Assembly: GCA_963714205.1 (NCBI GenBank)
Contig: CAVQNQ010000008.1
Span: forward strand, 277,881-341,880
Direction of reading: 5' to 3'
DNA: 64,000 nucleotides
Source of the DNA: CAVQNQ01 sp963714205
Lineage (GTDB): Bacteria; Acidobacteriota; Terriglobia; Bryobacterales; Bryobacteraceae
Part shown: in pieces, positions 27,700 through 36,539 of the stretch
Layout: each line of letters begins with the position of its first letter
Position numbering within the stretch: the first letter of the stretch is position 1
Translations under genes and position numbers: made by a program
The notes under the pieces: generated by a model
What the model saw: only the letters and a program-made list of their open reading frames with translations
Told to the model about the DNA's origin: nothing
The model's database searches: none

Positions 27700-28709
27700 T
27701 TACGGGTGGAAGATCGCGATTCCCGTGCCGATCTGAATGGCGGCCTCGATGGTTCGCATCGTGACGGATTTCATGGCATTGTTGGGGATAAACAGGATGT
27801 CGTTGGGGCGAAGCACAAGGTCTTCCGCCTTGCCCTCCAGTATCTTTTTCACGTCGACGGGGATCTGCTCTGTAGCCGGCTGGCCAGCCCGCAGAATTCG
27901 CGCTCGCGTCGCGGCGGCGCGGGCGTCCAGGCCCTCGGCCAGCGCCAACGCCTGCAACACCGACAGCGACGGCTTCCCGCCTAAAGCAAAACCCCCGGCC
28001 TTTTTGACATTGCCAATCACGTACACCACCTCAGCGGGCGGAACTGAAATCACGTCGTGAGGCTTGACCAGGATATTGTCGGCCGGCTTGCGGCTTTCCA
28101 TTAGGCTCTTCAGATCGATCTCCACGACGTCGTCGCCGGAAGCGATCTGGTGCGCATCGGGATGCGGAATCGCCCCCCACGCCTTTTGCCGTGTCAGGAT
28201 CGCCACCCGACCCGCGTCACCGCGCACGCCGCCCGCGGAGGAAAGCGCCTCCAGCAGAGTCGTTGGTCCCTTGAGCTGATGCACTCCGGGAGTGCCCACA
28301 GCGCCCAGCACGGAAATGGTCTCCACATGCAGAGCCGTAACGCTGATAGCGACATCCGGTTCGCGGTAATACCGCTTCAGCGCCGTCGCGAGCATCTCTT
28401 CAGCTTCACGGACGCCGTGCCCGCTTAACTGCAGAACGCCGACCAGCGGGAAGTTGACTTCCCCGTTTCGGTCAAGATAATACTCCTTCTCCGAGATTTC
28501 CTTGACCTGGACACTATGCACCGCGATCTCGTCGTCGGCTTGGAGTGCATATCCCGCCGGAGCCCGGCGGCCCGCTCGCCAGAAGCCGCAAAGTTGCTTT
28601 GTGGCTTCTCCTGCGAAAACGCAGCCGACATCATCATCCCAGCGAGCCACAGATATGGGACGACGCTTATCGCCCTGCTGATGACCTGTCTTCCGGCTAG
28701 CGGCGGCAT
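27700..28709 (-). CDS. Wza-like polysaccharide export protein, frameshifted near the N-terminus
   Basis: The main frame (from about 28560 to 27700) has the Poly_export domain (GYALQADDEIAVHSVQ, DRNGEVNFPLVGVLQLSGHG) and SLBB repeats (SVLGAVGTPGVHQLKGPTTL; VYVIGNVKKAGGFALGG), about 280 residues. In that frame the N-terminus is hydrophilic nonsense without a signal. A different frame beginning at ATG 28709 gives a good signal peptide (VVPYLWLAGMMMSAAFSQEK) and runs into the main frame around 28550-28565 if one base is restored near GGGCTCCGGCGGGATATG. With that fix the protein would be about 336 residues and exported, as Wza requires. Alternatively the TTG at 28728 starts a signal-less form; this seems unlikely. 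Confidence 0.82.
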
Positions 28710-28728
28710 AAGGCTTCGTTCCCTTCAA

Positions 28729-29298
28729 CTATCTGCAAACTCCGGCGCTGAACGCCCGCCCAGACGGGGCCGATCTCGGCTGATCGAGCGGAACCACCCA
28801 TTGACGGCTTACTTCCACCATGACCGAGCGGCACAATAGCTCCACACAGACCACCAGGCGCAGCCCGTTGCGGATTTCGGCCAGAGTGCCAGCCAACCCG
28901 TTGAGAGGCCCCCCGGAAATCATCATCCTTTGCCCGGCGATGATATCCGGATAGGGTTCCGCGGGCGCCTGAGAGCGCACGATCAACTGAACCGCTTCAA
29001 TTTCCGAATCCTCGATCGCGGCGGGCTCCGTGCCAACTCTTACGATGTCGACCACTCCCGGTGTCGCCAGTACCGAATAGCGGAGCGTCGCGTCAAAATG
29101 GCAAAACACGTACCCCGGAAACATCGGCAGGTGCACCGTCTTGCGCCGGTCGGCCCATTTGTGACTTGCATGGTAGAGAGGCAAGAACGCATTACGGTTC
29201 TTAGCCTCGAGGTGAGCGTGGACCAACTTCTCGTGACGCGAGCGAACCCGCAAGGCGTACCATTTTGGACAAGCCTCCGGCCTTTCAGTTACATCCAT
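28729..29298 (-). CDS. NusG-like (UpxY/RfaH-type) transcription antiterminator
   Basis: 189 residues. The NGN domain is clear (KWYALRVRSRHEKLVHAHLE, LPLYHASHKWADRRKTVHLP, MFPGYVFCHFD), and a KOW motif follows (GGPLNGLAGTLAEIRNGLRL). Specialised NusG paralogues at the head of capsule clusters bind RNA polymerase and let it read through the long operon. It is the first gene of the minus-strand polysaccharide block; GAGGGG lies about 10 nt before its ATG. No certain ops/JUMPstart element was found upstream. Confidence 0.88.
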   Translation of the reverse strand: MDVTERPEACPKWYALRVRSRHEKLVHAHLEAKNRNAFLPLYHASHKWADRRKTVHLPMFPGYVFCHFDATLRYSVLATPGVVDIVRVGTEPAAIEDSEIEAVQLIVRSQAPAEPYPDIIAGQRMMISGGPLNGLAGTLAEIRNGLRLVVCVELLCRSVMVEVSRQWVVPLDQPRSAPSGRAFSAGVCR

Positions 29299-29699
29299 TG
29301 TTTACTATCCCCTCGCTTAACCCCGAATTCGGCGCTCTCAACGTGGCGCACGCTGTACGAGCGTCGCGCTACACTATCGCTAGGGGGTATTTCGGCCAGA
29401 TCTCCGGTGCCTCAGTTACAGCGGCTGCTGTCTTTCTGTCAGCGGATGACCGTACTGGCTACGTGGCGCGCTTTCGATCAATCGGCCGAAGCTCGATGCT
29501 GTGACTAAGCCCCCCCGCTTTCGCAGTTACAACCCATTGCCTATTCTGAGCTAACAACTGGTACTAATAACCCAAAAAAACCAAGTGTCAAAAAAGTCAA
29601 ACACTCATAACTATTGAACCATGATCCCCGGTTTCAACGGGCGTGTCAATTTGTGGGCTGCCAACGACGTAACCCCCATTACAAAGGGGGGAAACAGCC
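29299..29699 (-). promoter_or_regulatory. upstream region of the polysaccharide operon
   Basis: About 400 bp without a credible gene. Reading the minus strand, a TTGACA hexamer lies at 29586-29591 inside a T-rich stretch (29570-29600), and a second TTGACA at 29643-29648. Matching -10 boxes are weak (ATTAGT at 29563-29568, spacing 17). The leader between here and ATG 29298 would be about 260 nt, long enough for antitermination signals. Which element is used cannot be settled by eye. Confidence 0.35.
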
Positions 29700-29727
29700 T
29701 TGATCGCCGTCAAGAGCAACGTATAAT
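29700..29727 (+). promoter_or_regulatory. sigma70-like promoter facing right
   Basis: TTGATC at 29700-29705 and a perfect TATAAT at 29722-29727 with 16 bp between them. An AGGGAG ribosome-site-like sequence follows at 29752, but only a 44-codon TTG-started frame comes after it, so it may be the orphan promoter of a lost gene. Confidence 0.45.
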
Positions 29728-29805
29728 ATTAAACATGATTTAGCTTGAAATAGGGAGTAACGTACATTGGCCCGCGATCGTGGGATGCCGATGCCGCTCT
29801 CTATT

Positions 29806-29829
29806 AGTACTGCTAGGTCTAGTAGTACT
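29806..29829. promoter_or_regulatory. 24-nt near-palindrome, possible operator
   Basis: AGTACTGCTAG, a 2-nt centre (GT), then CTAGTAGTACT: eleven-base arms with one mismatch. It lies about 80 bp downstream of the promoter-like element. The size suits a dimeric regulator site such as a lux-box-like operator, but no regulator gene is nearby. Confidence 0.35.
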
Positions 29830-29897
29830 TCTGACATGCGACCGGGTTCCCGGGCTTCGACGCACGGGCCGGATCCGGACGTGGGCGTCCGCCCCAC

Positions 29898-30022
29898 CTA
29901 AGCCCGCAGCGCCTGCAATCTTTGCGGCAGTGGGAGCGCTACCTCGATCAGCGTTCCTTTTCCCGGGGCAGAGGTAATTTTCACCGACCCGCCGAGCGCG
30001 CGGCTCGTTATTTCCTCAAGTC
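29898..30022 (-). pseudogene. C-terminal remnant of a sensor histidine kinase
   Basis: On the minus strand, the frame ending at TAG 29898-29900 reads GLEEITSRALGGSVKITSAP followed by GKGTLIEVALP. This is the G2-box end of a HATPase_c domain of the HisKA_3/NarL-partner type (compare GL..I..RA..LGG...I.SAPG.GT). About 40 codons remain; there is no start and no upstream domain. Downstream it abuts the RND remnant. Confidence 0.5.
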
Positions 30023-30024
30023 CT

Positions 30025-30111
30025 TCATTCTTGCGTCACGGCAGGCGCCCGGCGATTGCGGTAAACCAGCAGGTACGCCGCCGGCACGATAAACACCGTC
30101 AACACCACTGT
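30025..30111 (-). pseudogene. C-terminal remnant of an RND efflux transporter
   Basis: The minus frame ending at TGA 30025-30027 reads SGTVVLTVFIVPAAYLLVYR and then a short polar tail. This matches the last transmembrane helix and tail of HAE1/AcrB-type pumps (GG.L.ST.LTLFVVP..Y). About 28 codons remain. With the kinase remnant next to it, this suggests an old efflux/two-component locus was deleted here. Confidence 0.45.
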
Positions 30112-30424
30112 GCCCGACAAGCCCGAACAACCGCGCAAGCTGATTTGGCTTGTCGACTCGCTCGTTCGGCTGGAGGGCTTTCCGCCCGGCGTTCGGCACA
30201 AGCTCGGCTTCGCACTCTATCAGGCGCAGATCGGTCAGAAACATGACAGCGCGAAAATGTTGCACGGCTTTGCGGAAACGGCAGGTGCGCGCGGACGATC
30301 CGGGCGGTACGTATCGTGCGGTATACGTCGCACAACTCGGGGAAGCGGTTTACGTTCTTCACGCCTTCCAAAAGATCTGATCCGCCGACGGCTTCAACTT
30401 GCGCGCAAGTTGGCGGGGAAATGA
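30110..30424 (+). pseudogene. decayed higB-like (Gp49 family) toxin gene
   Basis: Pieces of one Gp49/HigB toxin lie in two frames. From ATG 30110: MPDKPEQPRKLIWLVDSLVR, then GFPPGVRHKLGFALYQAQIG and HDSAKMLHGF. The frame then shifts to GGTYRAVYVAQLGEAVYVLH-AFQK. The final helix DLIRRRLQLARKLAGK returns in the first frame after a deletion that removes the usual K-S-K-x-G-x-x-T-P segment. At least two lesions make it non-functional. It precedes a truncated antitoxin. Confidence 0.68.
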
Positions 30425-30435
30425 GGAGAGGGAAA

Positions 30436-30564
30436 ATGCCGAATAGAGGGTTTACGCCGAGATCCGGCAACGTGTTCGCCGACTTGAATCTGCCACATGC
30501 TGACGATCTGCTGGCGAAGGCCGAGTTGGCCGCAAAGATCATCGCAGAGATCCAAAGTGATTGA
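30436..30564 (+). pseudogene. truncated higA-like antitoxin gene
   Basis: From ATG 30436 (GGAGAGG 4 nt upstream) the 42-residue product reads SGNVFADLNLPHADDLLAKA then ELAAKIIAEIQSD and stops. This is the conserved start of HigA/XRE antitoxins that partner Gp49 toxins, but the helix-turn-helix that should follow is absent. The end lies 10 bp from the tRNA-Asp gene, consistent with deletion at the tRNA. Confidence 0.6.
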
Positions 30565-30574
30565 TTGAAATAGA

Positions 30575-30651
<77 letters not shown>

Positions 30652-30764
30652 GCAATTTCACGCGGATGTCTTGATGCTAACACGCCCGGCCGAGGCCCGC
30701 AAAATCGCGTTCGCGAATCATGGCCCGGCGAAGGCCCCCGCCGAAGCTCTGTTACCGTGTAAGC

Positions 30765-32567
<1,803 letters not shown>

Positions 32568-32602
32568 AGGCCGGGCCGTCGCGGATTGCTACAATCGCTC
32601 TG

Positions 32603-33090
32603 ATGGCCAACGAGACATACGCCGCATTCGATACCACCGCCGGGAGCTTCAAGGTCAAGCTGTTCGCCGAGAAGGCGCCCCGCACCGTGGAGAATTTTTT
32701 GAGCCTGGCGGAGGGAACCAAGACCGGCAAGCCGTTCTACGACGGCACCGTCTTCCACCGCGTCATTCCGGACTTCATGATCCAGGGCGGAGACCCGCAG
32801 GGCACCGGACGCGGGGGCCCGGCTACAAGTTCGCCGACGAGTTTCACCCCGATCTGAAGCACTCCAAGCCGGGCATTCTCTCCATGGCCAACGCCGGCCC
32901 CAACACCAACGGCAGCCAGTTCTTCATCACCGTGGCTCCCACGGGATGGCTGGACAACCACCACACCGTCTTCGGAGAGGTCGTCGAGGGCTACGACGTG
33001 GTGAAGAAGATTTCCGAGACTCCCCGCGACGCGCAGGACCGCCCGTTGCAGGAGGTCAAGGTGAATTCGGTCAAGATCGAAAGATCGTAA
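32603..33090 (+). CDS. cyclophilin-type peptidyl-prolyl isomerase, frameshifted
   Basis: The first frame from ATG 32603 reads TTAGSFKVKLFAEKAPRTVE and FHRVIPDFMIQGGDPQGTGR; the second half, in another frame up to 33090, reads KFADEFHPDLKHSKPGILSM, ANAGPNTNGSQFFITVAPTG and LDNHHTVFGEVVEGYDVV. Together they make a complete 162-residue cyclophilin with its catalytic Arg (FHR), FITVAPT and HTVFG motifs. The switch lies at 32812-32822 (GCGGGGGCCCGGCTAC), where adding one G or C restores the frame. No signal peptide, so cytoplasmic. Confidence 0.85.
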
Positions 33091-33109
33091 GGGGCCTTCG
33101 TTGGCGGCC

Positions 33110-33688
33110 ATGAGACTGGCGATCTACGGCGGGACTTTCGACCCGGTCCACGAAGCGCATCTCGCGGTGGCGCGCCAGGCCGCTGAGCGGTTCCATCTCG
33201 ACCGCGTGCTCTTCGTTCCCGCGGCCCGCCCGCCGCATAAAGCCGGCGTCACCCGGGCCGGGTACGAAGACCGCGTGCGTATGTTGGAGCTGGCCTGCCA
33301 GGGCAGGGAAGGCTTTGAGGTCTCACGCCTGGAAGAGGGCACCGCGCGCAGCTACTCCATCGATACCATTCTTAAGGTGCGCGCGCGCCTGGCGCCCGGC
33401 GACGAGCTGTTCTTCATCATCGGCGCAGACGCCTTCGCCGAAATCGAAACCTGGCTGCGGTGGCAGGAAGTGGTGCGGGCGGTCTGCTTCATCGTGGTGA
33501 GCCGCCCCGGCCACTTGTACCACGTGCCGCCGGAGACCTCCGTAGAACGGCTCGATTCGCTGGAGCTTACGGTTTCTTCCTCCCAGATCCGTCGCGCACT
33601 GGCAACCGGCGCCCGCCCCAGGGAACTCCCTCCGCCGGTCCTGGATTACATCCTGCGCCATGGCCTCTACGCCCGCGTGCCGGTGTGA
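33110..33688 (+). CDS. nadD: nicotinate-nucleotide adenylyltransferase
   Basis: 192 residues from ATG 33110; a TTG at 33101 with AGGGG 6 nt upstream is a real alternative adding three residues. The nucleotidyltransferase motif GGTFDPVHEAHL is followed by VLFVPAARPPHK, SIDTIL, FFIIGADAFAEIETW and the ISTTxxR-like end VSSSQIRRAL. It adenylates nicotinate mononucleotide to deamido-NAD in NAD synthesis. Length matches the family. Confidence 0.93.
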   Translation: MRLAIYGGTFDPVHEAHLAVARQAAERFHLDRVLFVPAARPPHKAGVTRAGYEDRVRMLELACQGREGFEVSRLEEGTARSYSIDTILKVRARLAPGDELFFIIGADAFAEIETWLRWQEVVRAVCFIVVSRPGHLYHVPPETSVERLDSLELTVSSSQIRRALATGARPRELPPPVLDYILRHGLYARVPV

Positions 33689-33696
33689 AAGGGTGG

Positions 33697-33716
33697 CAGG
33701 GGCTCCGGCCCCCCTG
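33697..33716 (+). terminator. possible terminator hairpin after nadD
   Basis: CAGGGG at 33697-33702 pairs with CCCCTG at 33711-33716, nine bases after the nadD stop. GC-rich stem, no clear U-tract. Confidence 0.3.
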
Positions 33717-33794
33717 GCTGAAAGCGCCCGTGAAATGTGAGAAGCTTGGCAGTAGTTTAAGATCCTAAAGGTCTCGAATCAGGAGTAATCCGTT

Positions 33795-35540
33795 ATGAAG
33801 AACAGAATCCGCATGGCTGGCTTCATCTTCGCGTCGCTCGGTTTGCTGGCGTATGCGCAGACAAGGCCGGTGGACCCCGCGGTTCCTCACCTGGAGAAAC
33901 GCGGGGCAGCCACGCAACTGATTGTCGATGGGAGGCCTTTTCTGGTCCTTTCGGGAGAAATGGCCAACACGGCGTCCTCCAATAGCGAATACATGAAGGT
34001 AGTGTGGCCGACACTAGCCAACAGAGCGCATCTCAACACGGTTCTGACGGGCGTCTCCTGGGACTGGATCGAGCCCCAAGAAGGAAAGTACGATTTCCGG
34101 TACGTGGATGAAGCCATCGAGAACGCCAAACGCTATAACGTCCGGATCGTCTGGATTTATTTCGCAAGTTGGAAGAACGGGATCTCCAGCTTCGCCCCCG
34201 TATGGGTCAAAGCCAACCAGGAGCGCTTCCCGCGCGCCCAGGTCCGCAATGGCAAGACCGTCGAGGTGCTCTCGACCCTGAGCGAGAACAACTGGCAGGC
34301 GGATGCGCGGGTCTTCGCGGCCCTGATGCGCCACGTTCGCGAAGTGGATACGACGCATCGCTGCATCATGGTGCAGGTGGAGAACGAAGTGGGCATGTTG
34401 GGCGACACCCGCGACCGGTCTCCCCTGGCCGAAGCTGCCTTCACAAAGCCCGTCCCCAAGGAGCTGATGGACTATCTCCAGAAGCACAAAGACACCCTGC
34501 TTCCGGAATTCAGGAAGGTATGGGAAGCCGCCGGGTTCAAGACCTCGGGAACCTGGGAAGAAGTGTTTGGCAAGGGGCCCAAGGCGGACGAGATCTTCAT
34601 GGGCTGGAACTACTCCTCCTACATCAACAAAGTGGTGGAGGCCGGCAAGAAGGAATACCCGATACCCATGTTCGTGAACGCGTGGATCGTGCAGCCTGAG
34701 GACAAAGGCCCCGGGGATTATCCAAGCGGCGGTCCCCAGGACCATATGCATGACATATGGCGCGCGGGCGCTCCGGCGCTTGACATGCTTTGCCCCGACA
34801 TCTACCTGCCCAACTTCACCGAGCTTGCCGACCGGTACAGCCGCTCCGGCAATCCGCTTTACGTTCCCGAGTCGGCTGGGGATCTGCGGGGCGCCGGCAA
34901 CCTTTTCTACGCCGTCGGACAGCGCCACGCCATCGGATACTCGCAGTTCGGAATCGATGGCGTCGCGCGGAGTGCTGCCGGAGCCGGAGCCGGACCCGCG
35001 GCCGGAGCCAATCCGGGGCGGGGCGGGGCTGCGCAGCCGCAGCAGGTCGAGCAACTTCCGCTTTCGGAGGCCTATGAGATGCTCTCGCAACTGGCGCCGT
35101 TCATTCTGGAACACCAGAGCAGCGACACCATTGCCTCCGTGGTGGTGAATAAGGATAAGCCGGATCAACAGTTCAAGCTCGGCAACTACACGCTGAACGC
35201 CGGCTTGCCGCGCAATCGCCGGAATCCCACGGCCGTACCCGACACAACCGGCTACGGGATATTCATGGCGACGGGGCCGAACGAATACCTGATGGCGGGG
35301 AACAACCTGCAAGTCACGTTCGCTCCGAATTCAGGCGTTGGGTTTGCCGGAATTGCCCGCCAGGAATCGGGGCGTTTCGAGGACGGCAACTGGGTCCATA
35401 TCCGTTTTCTAGCCGGCGACGATTCGGTGCTGCGTTACGATCTGGGAGCCGCCGCTGATGCCGGCCAATCCGCCAGCGGAGTTCGCCTGACGGTGGGTGA
35501 GCGCGGGATCCAGCGAGTCCAGGTGTATCAGTATAAGTAG
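33795..35540 (+). CDS. secreted GH35/GH42-like beta-galactosidase family protein
   Basis: 581 residues, AGGAG 9 nt before the ATG, and a signal peptide (MAGFIFASLGLLAYAQ). TIM-barrel features: RPFLVLSGEMANTASSN, LNTVLTGVSWDWIEPQEGKY, FDFRYVDE-type start, the acid/base strand CIMVQVENEVGML with N-E, and the nucleophile strand NPLYVPESAGD. A glycine/alanine-rich linker (about residues 394-415) separates the barrel from a C-terminal beta domain. The order fits DUF5597-containing glycosidases acting on beta-galactosides of plant or microbial polymers. A stand-alone gene ending at a hairpin; true substrate unknown. Confidence 0.8.
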   Translation: MKNRIRMAGFIFASLGLLAYAQTRPVDPAVPHLEKRGAATQLIVDGRPFLVLSGEMANTASSNSEYMKVVWPTLANRAHLNTVLTGVSWDWIEPQEGKYDFRYVDEAIENAKRYNVRIVWIYFASWKNGISSFAPVWVKANQERFPRAQVRNGKTVEVLSTLSENNWQADARVFAALMRHVREVDTTHRCIMVQVENEVGMLGDTRDRSPLAEAAFTKPVPKELMDYLQKHKDTLLPEFRKVWEAAGFKTSGTWEEVFGKGPKADEIFMGWNYSSYINKVVEAGKKEYPIPMFVNAWIVQPEDKGPGDYPSGGPQDHMHDIWRAGAPALDMLCPDIYLPNFTELADRYSRSGNPLYVPESAGDLRGAGNLFYAVGQRHAIGYSQFGIDGVARSAAGAGAGPAAGANPGRGGAAQPQQVEQLPLSEAYEMLSQLAPFILEHQSSDTIASVVVNKDKPDQQFKLGNYTLNAGLPRNRRNPTAVPDTTGYGIFMATGPNEYLMAGNNLQVTFAPNSGVGFAGIARQESGRFEDGNWVHIRFLAGDDSVLRYDLGAAADAGQSASGVRLTVGERGIQRVQVYQYK

Positions 35541-35551
35541 TATGCCGGAAC

Positions 35552-35569
35552 GGGGGCTCTTCAGCCCCC
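35552..35569. terminator. hairpin between convergent genes
   Basis: GGGGGCT, loop CTTC, AGCCCCC: a perfect 7-bp stem located 11 bp after the glycosidase stop. It overlaps the last codons of the convergent LysR gene (stop at 35561-35563). Could terminate from either side; no strong U-tract. Confidence 0.45.
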
Positions 35570-36433
35570 CACCACATCCAGAAACGCCCGCGCCGCGTGG
35601 CTCAGCGCGCGCCGCACGGGATAGACCAGGCGGATCTTGCGCTCCACGTGCATCTCCTTGATGCGCACCTCGCACACCATCTTCTGCTGGATCTCCTGCT
35701 CCACGCACATGCGCGGCAGAAAGGCCACGCCGTTATTGTTCTGTACCAGCTTGCGGATGGTCTCGATGGTGGGCATCTCCACGTCCATGCGCAGCGGCAC
35801 CTTGTGCGCCTGGAACTCGCGCAGCACCACCTCGCGATAGGGGGAGACCACGTTGTGCGCGATGAACATCTCGGCGCCGAGCTCGGCGATGGAGACCGCC
35901 TTGCGGTGCGCCAGCCGGTGGCGTGGCGAAACGATGAACGCCAGCGCGTCGGTGTAGATCACCTTCGAACGGATGCGCTCGTCTCCCGGATCGTAGCTGA
36001 TCACCCCCAGCTCCAGGTTTCCGTCCAGCAGTTCGCCGGGAATCTTGCTCGACAGGCTGCGCCGCACCTGCACCTTGATTTTGGGATACATCTCGCGATA
36101 CCGCTCGATGTGCCGCAGCAGGTAGAGCGTGGTGGATTCGTTGGCGCCGATCGTCAGGCGCCCCGCGGAGTTGTCGCGCAGCTCGGCCAGGGCGTTTTCC
36201 AGCTCCTGCTCCAGGCTCTCGAAGCGGCGCGCATACTCGAGCACCGTGCGCCCGCAATCGGTCAGCAGCAGCTCCTTGCCGGAGCGGTCGATGAGCTTCT
36301 CGCCCAGCTCCTGCTCCAGCCGCTGTAGCGCCAGCGAAACGGCCGGCTGCGTGCGCAGCAGCTTTTCGGCGGCCCGCGAGAAGCTCTTCTCCGTGGCCAC
36401 CGTGAGAAACACTTGAAGAGGATACAGTTCCAT
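35561..36433 (-). CDS. LysR-family transcriptional regulator
   Basis: 290 residues. The N-terminal winged helix-turn-helix is textbook (LQVFLTVATEKSFSRAAEKL, RTQPAVSLALQRLEQELGEK, LLLTDCGRTVLEYARR), and the co-inducer domain starts at GRLTIGANESTTLYLLRHIE. It is divergent from the leuABCD operon with 106 bp between the starts, so it likely autoregulates and controls leu genes, as LeuO/LysR-type proteins often do. Effector unknown, possibly an isopropylmalate-pathway intermediate. Confidence 0.92.
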   Translation of the reverse strand: MELYPLQVFLTVATEKSFSRAAEKLLRTQPAVSLALQRLEQELGEKLIDRSGKELLLTDCGRTVLEYARRFESLEQELENALAELRDNSAGRLTIGANESTTLYLLRHIERYREMYPKIKVQVRRSLSSKIPGELLDGNLELGVISYDPGDERIRSKVIYTDALAFIVSPRHRLAHRKAVSIAELGAEMFIAHNVVSPYREVVLREFQAHKVPLRMDVEMPTIETIRKLVQNNNGVAFLPRMCVEQEIQQKMVCEVRIKEMHVERKIRLVYPVRRALSHAARAFLDVVGG

Positions 36434-36488
36434 CCCGTAATCCCCCTTAACTATAACATTACTTAATATGCACCGCTAAAATTATAAA

Positions 36489-36502
36489 TTTGATAAATCA
36501 AA
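36489..36502. promoter_or_regulatory. LysR-type operator between the regulator and leuA
   Basis: TTTGATAAATCAAA is a perfect inverted repeat (6-base arms, AA centre) and contains the T-N11-A LysR box. It sits in an unusually AT-rich stretch (36440-36510) between two divergent starts, 37 bp before the leuA ATG. Binding by the adjacent regulator is inferred. Confidence 0.65.
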
Positions 36503-36539
36503 CAAAACGGCCCCATAATGCACGTATCGGGTGGCTATG

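Noticed and set aside
29265..29504. 79-codon plus-strand frame upstream of the operon
   Set aside because: Overlaps the antiterminator start on the other strand and shows no family resemblance.
29781..29829. A CRISPR or integron-like repeat at the palindrome
   Set aside because: Only one copy of the palindrome is present and no spacer or integrase was found.
34014..35312. 432-codon minus-strand frame opposite the glycosidase
   Set aside because: Shadow of a recognisable plus-strand gene.
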